Shown: piece after piece, positions 36,614 to 48,083 of the stretch
Position numbering within the stretch: position 1 is the stretch's first letter
How the letters are laid out: each line of letters starts with the position of its first letter
Source: Pontivivens marinum
GTDB taxonomy: Bacteria > Pseudomonadota > Alphaproteobacteria > Rhodobacterales > Rhodobacteraceae
Reading direction: 5' to 3'
Length of the DNA: 64,000 bases
NCBI RefSeq assembly: GCF_900231835.1
Contig: NZ_OCTN01000005.1
Span: forward strand, 215,269 to 279,268
Made by a program: the position numbers and the translations under genes
The notes under the pieces: generated by a model
Databases searched by the model: none
What the model was told of the DNA's origin: nothing
The model's input: the letters and a program-made list of their open reading frames with translations, nothing else

Positions 36614-37095
36614 CCGCCGCCACGAACCTGGTCGAACGGCCTGTCAGCCTGCTGAATCCGGTGGAGCGGACGGTCCTGACCGTGATGCGCCATTATCTGA
36701 ACGCCTTTATCACACCCGAAACGCAGGGCTGGCGCCACGCCATGGCTGCCGCAACCGGCGTGTGGGGCGAGGCGCGGGGGCTGGCAATTGCCAATGCCAT
36801 TCAGGAATTCCTGAGCACGGTTTTGCAGCATCGCCCCGTTCCCCTGCGCTATAGCGACCCACTGGACTTAAGTGCCCGTGGATATGTGACGCAGGACGAG
36901 GATACCGTGTTGAGCCTGATCGCCAATATGCGCCATGACCGTGTTACGCTGGCCCGCGATATGATTGGGCACCTGACCGACGGGCGCATTCATGCGCAGG
37001 TGGTGCGGACGGGATTAAACCTGGCCAACCGGCTGGACCCCTGCACCGATACAGGTCCACCACCAAAGCGCCCCCACCTGCGGATCGTGCGGTGA
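36610..37095 (+). CDS. Helical protein of unknown function
   Basis: This 161-aa, mostly helical protein starts at an ATGA overlap with the small gene before it. No family is recognised, but LNPVERTVLTVMRHYLNAF, QHRPVPLRYSDPLDL, VTQDEDTVLSLIANM and TGLNLANRL follow the pattern of the proteins at 29539-30030 and 32170-32589. Three diverged copies within 8 kb of iron genes suggest a local family. It lies between the iron operon and convergent oxyR. Confidence 0.7.
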   Translation: MTAATNLVERPVSLLNPVERTVLTVMRHYLNAFITPETQGWRHAMAAATGVWGEARGLAIANAIQEFLSTVLQHRPVPLRYSDPLDLSARGYVTQDEDTVLSLIANMRHDRVTLARDMIGHLTDGRIHAQVVRTGLNLANRLDPCTDTGPPPKRPHLRIVR

Positions 37096-37213
37096 GCGTG
37101 CGCCGCCGCGTTGTCGTGGCGCTTGCCACACGACGCCGCATCTCCATGGCCACCATATGGCACCTGCTACAGGATGCGCTGCGTCCTGCGATACCGAAAT
37201 CATGCAACGGACG

Positions 37214-40436
<3,223 letters not shown>

Positions 40437-40461
40437 GCCTGAACGCTTATGCCCTAAAACT

Positions 40462-40496
40462 ACGGCTATCGGGGGAAACCTCGGTAGCCGTTTTCG
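40462..40496 (+). terminator. Rho-independent terminator of katG
   Basis: CGGCTATCG (40463-40471) pairs with CGGTAGCCG (40482-40490), with one G-U pair and a 10-base loop, and TTTTCG follows. It is 26 bases past the katG stop. Confidence 0.8.
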
Positions 40497-40569
40497 TTGC
40501 GCGAGATCGCGCCGACATTACGGGACCGGGCCGTTGGTCTGAAGCCACACTACTTCCGACGTACAACGC

Positions 40570-42030
40570 TCATACAGCGTGCAGGTCAGACAGCTTATGA
40601 ACTGCTTTACGCTTCGCGATTGAACGGGCAGTGCACCAAGCTTGCTTTGCAGAGACCATTGGCAATCGCTGCCCGGCCGGACTGAACATATCAGGGAAAA
40701 TTGCGTTAAACTCCGCAAGAGCATCCTTGGTCATTGAGCTCAGCGCCTGTGGGCCGGGGAACATGCTTTCCGCTGGCCGCCCATTGGCAAAGATAATCTG
40801 ATGAGCATCAAACACCAGATGGACATATGTAATGGATCGACAGCCCTGCATTCGGCGCACCTGCCCGCCACGGGCATCGGCCATATGGGTGGCACGAACC
40901 AGGACCTCCTCACCAGCTTGCTTCACAAGCATTGCATGTTGTGGGGAAACGACCAGTGACCGTTCCACCCCGAACAAACCAGCGCTTAGGATGAGCGGCT
41001 TTAGCTTCGGATTGCTTGTTAATGTGTCATGGCACAGCTTCCGACATGCCACCATCACCAATGGTTGCAGCTCGTTATCCATTGTCTGGATCAGGTCACC
41101 CTGACGTAACTGATCGATCCGCACTTCGCCATTCTGCGTCGCAATCATCGTTTCGCTGGAAAAGCAGACAACACCGGTTTCATCAATCTCCAGACTGTCA
41201 CGGCCGGTGAATGACAGCGTAGGGCCGGAAAAATCCGTGCCGTTAAAATCGATAACACCATCGGCTATGTCATCATTCATAGCGCCGAATGCGGTGGCAA
41301 AATTCGTGCCTGCCGCAGCATTATACGCACTGAGAGTCCTGTCGTTGAAAACACCTGTCAGATCGACGAAATCATTATCACCGGTAAAGGTGGTAACGCC
41401 CTCATCACCAGCAGCGCCAGTATTACCAACACCAAAATCGATGATGACGTCATTAGATGCGCCATCCCAGATGAACAGATCGCTACCGTCGCCTCCAATC
41501 AGGGTGTCGTCACCACTGCCGCCATCCAACGTATCGGACTGCGTCCCGCCGTCCAATCTGTCAGAACCGTCACCGCCAGACAAAGAGTCAGTGCCCGCCA
41601 ATCCGGTTAACTCGTTATCCTGCCCATTTCCGGTAAGGACATCGCCAATGGCCGTATTGCTGCCAATGACATTTTCAACATTAATGATCGTTTCTGTCGT
41701 GTTGTTATTCAGAAACGCGCTGCCGGTGTTCAGATCAACATTCAGAGTAATGTTCTGACCGGAATTTTCAAAGGTGACTGTATCGACACCGTCACCCCCA
41801 TCAATGTAATCGCGGTTGATACCGGGGTCGATAAAGTCGTCATCAGCGCCACCCAACAGAGTGTCCGCGCCCGAGCCGCCTATAAGCGTATCGTTTCCTA
41901 CGCCACCATTCAGCCGATCATTTCTGGCACCACCCGATAGGGAATCATCACCATCCAAGCCTGAAATCGTATCTGCTTGATTGGTGCCATCGAGCGTGTC
42001 ATCGCCGTTGGTGCCATTTATGACAGCCAT
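40570..42030 (-). CDS. RTX-repeat protein with C-terminal Hint domain, second copy
   Basis: This 486-aa acidic protein has no signal peptide. It opens directly with RTX nonapeptides (GTNGDDTLDG, GLDGDDSLSGG, GGSGADTLLGG; residues ~5-75), with a second RTX block at ~150-190. The Hint domain starts at CFSSETMIATQNG (about residue 290) and has LVVSPQHAMLV and a long C-terminal tail. A ~50-residue linker (FVDLTGVFNDRTLSAYNAAAGTNF) matches the linker of the protein at 13007-15364, so the two are paralogues. ATG 42030 is internal to a slightly longer frame. It is divergent from the large RTX gene. Confidence 0.85.
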   Translation of the reverse strand: MAVINGTNGDDTLDGTNQADTISGLDGDDSLSGGARNDRLNGGVGNDTLIGGSGADTLLGGADDDFIDPGINRDYIDGGDGVDTVTFENSGQNITLNVDLNTGSAFLNNNTTETIINVENVIGSNTAIGDVLTGNGQDNELTGLAGTDSLSGGDGSDRLDGGTQSDTLDGGSGDDTLIGGDGSDLFIWDGASNDVIIDFGVGNTGAAGDEGVTTFTGDNDFVDLTGVFNDRTLSAYNAAAGTNFATAFGAMNDDIADGVIDFNGTDFSGPTLSFTGRDSLEIDETGVVCFSSETMIATQNGEVRIDQLRQGDLIQTMDNELQPLVMVACRKLCHDTLTSNPKLKPLILSAGLFGVERSLVVSPQHAMLVKQAGEEVLVRATHMADARGGQVRRMQGCRSITYVHLVFDAHQIIFANGRPAESMFPGPQALSSMTKDALAEFNAIFPDMFSPAGQRLPMVSAKQAWCTARSIAKRKAVHKLSDLHAV

Positions 42031-42494
42031 GCTCCCCGCCCCCAATGACCGCAGCGACCCAAGTGTGATTGCACATAGGCTAAAACTCTATGGCCAAGCC
42101 CAAACTAACCGATCCTGCTGACATTGGTAAGCCGTGCGGCGGGCAGGATTCGCCCCCGTGCGCGGGCACACGACAAGCTTCTGCACCTCAACACTGAGTT
42201 GAAATGCCCGAAATCCACCAATTCAGAGTGCATTGCATCAGTGTCAAAAACCATAACCAACTATAATAAAACATAAATTTTTACATATCGCATATTCAAA
42301 CAAAGCTATCTATGTGACTATACCTAGCACAGTGCCAACCTTCCATTTGATCGCAACCTATCCTTTTGCCCCATCCTTTACCCTTCTGCCGGAGCGATAT
42401 TTTCTCCGCAATTTGCGAAAACATTGCTCAAGAAATGGTAACCGTGGCGCGCCCTTCTCGTTAGTGGCCGCACTGATCATAGAGATGGCAAGCA
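42031..42494. other. Divergent promoter region between the Hint/RTX and large RTX genes
   Basis: 464 bases with no gene. The left half is GC-rich. From about 42236 it becomes very AT-rich, with TATAAT at 42262-42267, but I cannot place a -35 at normal spacing (a weak TGTCAA lies at 42242-42247). A long AT-rich leader of this kind suits a silenced or H-NS/MucR-type regulated surface-protein promoter (inference). Confidence 0.45.
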
Positions 42495-45400
42495 ATGACA
42501 AGCGTAACTTCGCAAGAGACCTACGAGTACCTTGGCACCGATGAAAACGATGCACAGGCTGATGGATATCAAAACCAGGATGGCGCCATTCTGGATGCAA
42601 ACTCCGATGATGTTAGCAAGGTAAACGGCCTTGAAGGTGATGATGAAATCTTCACAGGCGACGGCAACAACCTGGCTGCCGGCGACATGGTCGGTGATGA
42701 GTGGTCCTATATCGACGGTAAGTGGGTATATGATACCTCTGCCGTCATCGTAAGCGATTATGGCGACTCCGACTCCTTTGACGACACAATCACAACCGGC
42801 AGCGGCAATGATGTTCTGCTGGGCAATGGTGGTGATGACACGCTTTCGTCCGGTGCAGGCGCAGATATTGTAAATGCGGGCCGTGGTAACGACGTCGCAT
42901 TTGGCGGTACTGGCGACGACCTGATCAACCTTGAGGACGGCGACGATTACACCGAGGCTGGCCTGGGTGCAGATATTGTAAATGGCGGCGCTGGCGACGA
43001 TGTCATCTTTGGTGACGTTAAGGGTGCGAACCTGCTGGCTGCATCTGACAAGTCGGCAACAAACTTCGCAAAGCTGGCCGAAGCCGCCGCTTGGTCCATG
43101 CAGGACACATACGGTACTTCCACTATCTCGCAGTCTGCTGCGACCGTTGCAGGCGAAACCTACACGATCTCCTTCGATCTGGCCGCTAACCTGGCTGGCG
43201 GAAAAGCGACCGGAAAGGTCGAGGTTCTGTGGAACGGTGAGGTTGTCGATACAGTTGAGGCCAAAACCGGTGCCTACGAGAAATTCACCGTTGATGTTCT
43301 GAGCACTGGCGATGAGGGCGAGCTGAGCTTCCGCGAATTGCTGCCCGAGGATAGCACCGTTTACAACTTCGACGGCCCAATCGTCACCTACGACAAGACG
43401 ATGTCCTTCGGCGGCGAAACCACGACCGTTAAGGCATTCGCCGCAGGTCAAGCGAAGCTGTATCAGGTTGTCGATGGCGCACTGAAAATCTTCGACGTGC
43501 AGGCCAAGGAATATGTGGATGCAGGCTCCGCGCCGAACTTCCGGATCAACTCCGTTGGCTTCAATATCGACGACGATCTGATCTACGGCGTTGCGAAGTC
43601 CGCTGGTGTGGACTCGCTCGGCAATGCAGTAGCCACCACCGATATCGTCATGATCGACGCAGCCGGTGAAACTTACCGTGTTGGTGAAGGCTTCTATGGC
43701 GACTACGTCGGCGATTTCGACGATAGCGGCAACCTGTGGACGTTCCATACATCGTTGGACCGCATCAGCGTTGTCGACGTGGATCAGCTCGACGCGAACG
43801 GCAATCCAGAAATCACGTACTACAAGTTCCCTGCCGACATGTTCAAAGACCGGACCTATGATCTGGCCTTCAATGCTGCGGACGGTAGCTTTTATGCAGT
43901 CGTATCGCCTCGCAGCAACGGAGCCGAAGGCAAAGTCGTAAAAATCGACGTAAGCGAGGTTGCCAACGGTGGTGAGCCGACCTTCTCGGAAGTTGCGATC
44001 ACCGGAACGCTCTATGGCGATCAGATGGAACCCGGCATGGCAAGCGGTGCCTATGGCGCGGTCTTCATGGATGGCGAAAGCAACCTGTATTACGGCCTGA
44101 ACAAAGGCGATCACGACCTGGACTCCGGCACTGCGATCCAGGGCGCGATCTTTAAGGTAAATGTCGACTGGAAGACCGGTCAGGCCTATTCCGAATTCAT
44201 GTCCGAGGCCCCCTCGACCGGCTCCAATGACGGCGCTGTCGATCCACGCTCCACCGATGCATTCAGCGAAATCGACGCTGATGCCGCAGTTCTGATCCGT
44301 GAACCCGCCCTGACCTTGGTCGTTGGCGGAAATGATGACCTGCGCGGTGGCGACGGCAAAGACGAAATGCACGGCAACGAAGGCGACGATAAATTGTTCG
44401 GTGGAAATGATGACGACATCATTTTTGGCGATCAGGGCAATGACTACGCCGCTGGCGGAACCGGCAATGACTTCGCATCAGGTGGTAGCGGCAATGATAC
44501 ACTTCGCGGCCAAGCGGGCGACGATGAGCTTGAGGGCGGTGAAGGTGATGACCAGTTGTTTGGTGGAGCCGACCAGGATGCAGTGAACGGCGATGCTGGT
44601 AATGATCGTCTATACGGCGGTGCCGGTGCAGATACTTTGAACGGCGGAACTGGCAATGACTCCATTTGGGGCGGATTCGACAACGATGTTATTTCCGGCG
44701 ACGACGGTAACGACTTGCTGATCGGTCAAATAGGTGACGACCAATTGTCAGGCGGTGACGGCGACGATCAATTGATGGGACAGCTCGGGGACGATCAACT
44801 GTCCGGTGGTGCCGGTGCCGACCAACTGTATGGTGGAGATGGCAATGATGCGCTGAACGGCGATTCTGGAAATGACCGCCTGTTTGGCGGAGCCGGTACA
44901 GACATTGTAAACGGTGATGAAGGCGCCGACTCTGTTTGGGGTGGAGATGGCCATGATGCACTGAACGGCGATGCAGGAAATGATCGTCTGTTCGGCGGAG
45001 CTGGTGCAGATACTTTGAACGGCGGTGACGACAATGACTCCGTTTGGGGTGGGCTAGACAACGACGTTGTTTCAGGCGGCAACGGCAACGATATGCTGAT
45101 TGGTCAGCTCGGTGATGATCAGCTGTCCGGGGGTGCCGGTGTTGATAAGCTGGTCGGTGGAACCGGTGCCGATGTCCTGAATGGCGGTGAGGGCAACGAT
45201 CACCTCTGGGGTGGGCAGTGGTCCTCTGACAATGACGCCGACGTGTTTGTTTTCGAGGGCGGCACTGGCAAAGACTATGTACATGATTTCGAGACCGCGA
45301 ATGACGCAATCGACCTGTCCGCGTTCGATGCTGATTTCATCTCAGTTCAGGAAGCAATGCGCGATTTGGGCTGGGCGACCGTGATCGATCTCAACAAACT

Positions 45401-45503
45401 GTCCGGCGGCAGCGAGGGTGATCTGGTTGTACTCAAATCGGTTGATGCCAATGACCTGAGCAAAGAGAACTTCCTGTTGGGAAGCGATACTCTCGAATTC
45501 TAA
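42495..45503 (+). CDS. Large acidic RTX protein with predicted beta-propeller domain
   Basis: This 1002-aa, strongly acidic protein has no signal peptide. RTX-like repeats occur at ~95-175 (GGDDTLSSGAGADIVNAG). A beta-sandwich-like, possibly carbohydrate-binding domain spans ~190-290. A propeller-like region spans ~300-605 (YQVVDGALKIFDVQ, FRINSVGFNIDDDLIYGV, YVGDFDDSGNLWTF). About 28 further RTX nonapeptides fill ~612-910, and the C-terminal secretion region (VFVFEGGTGKDYVHDFETANDAIDLS) follows. This is the layout of a type I secreted calcium-binding surface or matrix protein. No exporter is adjacent. It stands next to the H-NOX and exopolysaccharide genes. Confidence 0.88.
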   Translation: MTSVTSQETYEYLGTDENDAQADGYQNQDGAILDANSDDVSKVNGLEGDDEIFTGDGNNLAAGDMVGDEWSYIDGKWVYDTSAVIVSDYGDSDSFDDTITTGSGNDVLLGNGGDDTLSSGAGADIVNAGRGNDVAFGGTGDDLINLEDGDDYTEAGLGADIVNGGAGDDVIFGDVKGANLLAASDKSATNFAKLAEAAAWSMQDTYGTSTISQSAATVAGETYTISFDLAANLAGGKATGKVEVLWNGEVVDTVEAKTGAYEKFTVDVLSTGDEGELSFRELLPEDSTVYNFDGPIVTYDKTMSFGGETTTVKAFAAGQAKLYQVVDGALKIFDVQAKEYVDAGSAPNFRINSVGFNIDDDLIYGVAKSAGVDSLGNAVATTDIVMIDAAGETYRVGEGFYGDYVGDFDDSGNLWTFHTSLDRISVVDVDQLDANGNPEITYYKFPADMFKDRTYDLAFNAADGSFYAVVSPRSNGAEGKVVKIDVSEVANGGEPTFSEVAITGTLYGDQMEPGMASGAYGAVFMDGESNLYYGLNKGDHDLDSGTAIQGAIFKVNVDWKTGQAYSEFMSEAPSTGSNDGAVDPRSTDAFSEIDADAAVLIREPALTLVVGGNDDLRGGDGKDEMHGNEGDDKLFGGNDDDIIFGDQGNDYAAGGTGNDFASGGSGNDTLRGQAGDDELEGGEGDDQLFGGADQDAVNGDAGNDRLYGGAGADTLNGGTGNDSIWGGFDNDVISGDDGNDLLIGQIGDDQLSGGDGDDQLMGQLGDDQLSGGAGADQLYGGDGNDALNGDSGNDRLFGGAGTDIVNGDEGADSVWGGDGHDALNGDAGNDRLFGGAGADTLNGGDDNDSVWGGLDNDVVSGGNGNDMLIGQLGDDQLSGGAGVDKLVGGTGADVLNGGEGNDHLWGGQWSSDNDADVFVFEGGTGKDYVHDFETANDAIDLSAFDADFISVQEAMRDLGWATVIDLNKLSGGSEGDLVVLKSVDANDLSKENFLLGSDTLEF

Positions 45504-45546
45504 GCTGAAACCTGAGACGTCATCCTAGGTGACGCTATGATATGAA

Positions 45547-45581
45547 TTGAAGCTGCCTCTAAATGGCAGCTTCAATTTTTT
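45547..45581 (+). terminator. Terminator of the large RTX gene overlapping the kinase 3' end
   Basis: TTGAAGCTGCC (45547-45557) and GGCAGCTTCAA (45565-45575) form a perfect 11-bp stem with a 7-base loop, followed by TTTTTT. The loop and right arm lie inside the last codons of the convergent histidine kinase gene (which ends at 45559), so one sequence serves as both code and terminator. Confidence 0.85.
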
Positions 45582-47292
45582 GTATCTGGCCCGATATTTC
45601 CTCGACGATCTGGGAAATCCTCGCATCCTCAATAGACGATGCTTGCGTCTCCAGCTCATTGGCCCCGTTCGCAATTTCAGTGAACCCCAATGTTAGCGAG
45701 GATCCACGCAATGAATGTGCCTGTTTGGCAATTGCACCGCGGTCATTTGATTGCCTCAGCTGCGCGATCTCACCGACACGCTGTTTGGAATCATTGATGA
45801 AATCCGCCACGATCTCGACCAGATCGTCGAGGGACAAATACTCCGTTAATTCCGCCACGGCACCTGGTGCCATCAAATTAATGAGTTCTGGTTTGTCATC
45901 CTCGGCAGGGGCTACCTCCGCCGGTATGGTTGGCGGCACGGTGGCGCTACCTTGATGATGCGAATTAATTGCTGTCTCCAATGCCTGTTTGAGTTCTTCG
46001 AACGGAATTGGTTTTGACAATACAGCATCAATTCCAACGCTTGCTGCATCCTCTGCGATGGCATCCATAACATGCGCCGTTAATGCGATGATCGGGGGAA
46101 TATCAGATTTTGGCCATTTTTCACGGATGCATTGTGTCGCCTCCAAGCCATCCATCTCGGGCATCGCAATATCCATCAGGATCAGGTCGAATTTTCCCGG
46201 AGCGAATTCCTCAACTGCGATCCGACCATTTTTCGCAAGAACAGCCTCTATATTCATTCGGTCGAGATAGGTTAGCAGCAACCTTTGATTGATAATGTTA
46301 TCCTCTGCGATAAGTATTTTCTTACCATCGAGAGTGATTTTGGGCTCATCAACCGGATGTATCTCCTCTGGGTCTTCTTCAAGTTCGGAAATCACCTCGA
46401 CCGGAAGCTCGAACCAGAATGTAGACCCCACACCTGCCGTGCTATCAACATCAATGATACCACCGCATCCCTCAAGGATACGCTTGCAAATTGCCAGTCC
46501 CAGTCCGGTGCCCTGAGCCGCCGCGGTCAGGGGGTTCGCAACCTGAGAGAAATCCTTGAAAAGATCAGACCTCTTATCCTCAGGTATACCGACACCAAAA
46601 TCTTGCACTTCAACCCGTAGCAAACCGCCCTTTGGATGAGGCGTCATTCTTGCGCGCAGGTAAATCACGCCCTCTTCGGAATACCTGCATGCATTACTAA
46701 CAAGGTTAGATAAAACCTGCCGTATTCGCGTCGCATCTCCGGAGAATAGTTTCGGAACCGACCTGTCAATTTCCAAACTTATTGTCCGGTTTGCGGCGGC
46801 TGGATTCATACCCGCCAGCATTCGGACGCTTTCGGCCAAAGCTCTGATGTCGATACTTTCTTCCTCGAAAACAAAAACACCCGCATCCATTTTCGAGAAG
46901 TCGAGAACATCATTTACGATGCGGTTCAAACCCAAGCCCGCCGTTTTGGCGTAAGTCAAAAGCTCCAGCTTTTCAGGATCGGTTTCATCCATAGTCAGCA
47001 GGTCGATCATGCCCAACATGCCGCCCAGAGGTGTACGGATTTCGTGGCTCATCGTTGCAATAAACCGACTGCGTGCAAGGGATGCCGCCTCAGATTGCTC
47101 TAACGCTTTCCGCAATTCGGCCGTGCGCTGCACAACCGCATTTTCGAGATTCGCAGAATGTTCCGTAAGCTTTTTGTTGGCGAGAAAGAGCTCACGGCTC
47201 TTTTCCTCCAACAGCTTTTCTGCCGCCTCTCTGGCAACCTGTTCACGATTATAACGGCGGCGGGAAACGCGGTCATCTGGGACGGAAGTCAT
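45559..47292 (-). CDS. hnoK: Soluble hybrid histidine kinase (DHp-CA-REC-Hpt), H-NOX partner
   Basis: This 577-aa kinase has no membrane segment. A coiled coil (~15-75) leads into the DHp helix with phospho-His83 in MSHEIRTPLGGM. The ATPase domain has N-box NLVSNACRYS, DFGVGIP and GTGLGLAICKRI. The receiver (~325-440) has KILIAEDN, acceptor Asp374 in LILMDIAMPEMDG, and the K427 loop LSKPIP. A C-terminal Hpt domain carries His526 in IAKQAHSLRGSSL. It follows the H-NOX gene by 14 bases and should be its effector kinase, as in Vibrio and Shewanella HnoX-HnoK pairs. The Hpt predicts an Asp-to-His-to-Asp relay to a separate receiver. Confidence 0.92.
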   Translation of the reverse strand: MTSVPDDRVSRRRYNREQVAREAAEKLLEEKSRELFLANKKLTEHSANLENAVVQRTAELRKALEQSEAASLARSRFIATMSHEIRTPLGGMLGMIDLLTMDETDPEKLELLTYAKTAGLGLNRIVNDVLDFSKMDAGVFVFEEESIDIRALAESVRMLAGMNPAAANRTISLEIDRSVPKLFSGDATRIRQVLSNLVSNACRYSEEGVIYLRARMTPHPKGGLLRVEVQDFGVGIPEDKRSDLFKDFSQVANPLTAAAQGTGLGLAICKRILEGCGGIIDVDSTAGVGSTFWFELPVEVISELEEDPEEIHPVDEPKITLDGKKILIAEDNIINQRLLLTYLDRMNIEAVLAKNGRIAVEEFAPGKFDLILMDIAMPEMDGLEATQCIREKWPKSDIPPIIALTAHVMDAIAEDAASVGIDAVLSKPIPFEELKQALETAINSHHQGSATVPPTIPAEVAPAEDDKPELINLMAPGAVAELTEYLSLDDLVEIVADFINDSKQRVGEIAQLRQSNDRGAIAKQAHSLRGSSLTLGFTEIANGANELETQASSIEDARISQIVEEISGQIQKIEAAI

Positions 47293-47306
47293 TACCCTAC
47301 CTCAAT

Positions 47307-47849
47307 TCAGCTCGGCCGCTTGATCTGAAATGTTGTCGAGTTGGGATCAGCATGGACAGGGCAACGCGAAATATCAGCCTTTTCATCGAATTGATCGACA
47401 CATGCCTCGATCATGCCATGGCAAAAATCGACAAGCGGGCGTGGCGACGAATATGTCATATCCAAATGATCTGCTGTCACGCGCTCCGTCTCGAACTTTG
47501 GCAATTCGGCGTCAGGATATAGCTTTCTGACCTCAACGTGGATTTCGCCATCGATTGCCTCAAGCATGGCAAAGGCGTTTTTCTTGTCCGCGAAAAATTC
47601 AGGATAGTGCACAACGAAATGCGCTAGCATCCAGTGGCCGAATTTGCGCTGCAAAACATCACCGCTAAGTCCGGATTGCGCGCTTGCCGCCTCAACGATT
47701 TTCACCAGTTCGGAACAGGGATAATTGCCAACTGCGGTGAAGGCGCCACCATTTTCAAGGTTTGCCCGATCCAACATATCGTCGACTGCATCTTCACCGA
47801 AGGCTTCTTCTGCCATTTTGATCAGCTCAACAAAAATCGTACCCTTCAC
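47307..47849 (-). CDS. hnoX: H-NOX heme nitric-oxide-binding sensor
   Basis: This 180-aa cytosolic heme sensor has the H-NOX core MKGTIFVELIKMAEEAFGEDAVDDML. The axial heme ligand is His104 in AIDGEIHVEVRKLYPDAELP, and the propionate-binding YxSxR motif is Y133-S-S-P-R137. H-NOX proteins of facultative aerobes bind NO at very low levels and inhibit their partner kinase. I chose GTG 47849 because GGGGAG precedes it by seven bases and it gives the canonical MKG start; the in-frame TTG at 47864 would add five residues. It is the first gene of the hnoX-hnoK pair and divergent from the partner-switch operon. Confidence 0.93.
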   Translation of the reverse strand: MKGTIFVELIKMAEEAFGEDAVDDMLDRANLENGGAFTAVGNYPCSELVKIVEAASAQSGLSGDVLQRKFGHWMLAHFVVHYPEFFADKKNAFAMLEAIDGEIHVEVRKLYPDAELPKFETERVTADHLDMTYSSPRPLVDFCHGMIEACVDQFDEKADISRCPVHADPNSTTFQIKRPS

Positions 47850-47922
47850 GGCATCGCTCCCCAACCTAGAATGACAACGATGGATGCATGGTTGCAGACA
47901 AATGTTGTCGTTAAAATTACCG

Positions 47923-47936
47923 TTGATAATGATGAA
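47923..47936. promoter_or_regulatory. Candidate Fnr/Dnr-type site between hnoX and the partner-switch operon
   Basis: TTGAT-AATG-ATGAA matches the Fnr/Dnr-family pattern TTGAT-N4-ATCAA at nine of ten positions. It lies in the divergent control region, about 75 bases from hnoX and 150 from the REC-PP2C start. Dnr/Nnr regulators of this family sense NO, so the site would fit. A single site read by eye is weak evidence. Confidence 0.3.
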
Positions 47937-48083
47937 GTGTTGCCGCTTAATGTCAATCGTAGGAATTTATCGCGATGTGGTTATCAGTTTGTAGATTCAG
48001 TGTAATCAAAGATTTATAAGGGTTGTGCACTAGGTGGCATGATCGTGACTTACCAAAGTTGGGACATCGAACATCGGAGTTAA

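Noticed and set aside
42477..44372. 631-codon minus-strand frame across the large RTX gene
   Set aside because: It mirrors the RTX gene codons, which rarely produce stops on the opposite strand, and the product has no recognisable domain. The plus-strand gene has a full RTX architecture.
44322..45240. Tandem short repeats resembling a CRISPR or satellite array
   Set aside because: They are degenerate nine-codon units in frame that encode GGxGxDxLx calcium-binding repeats; no constant repeat with unique spacers exists.
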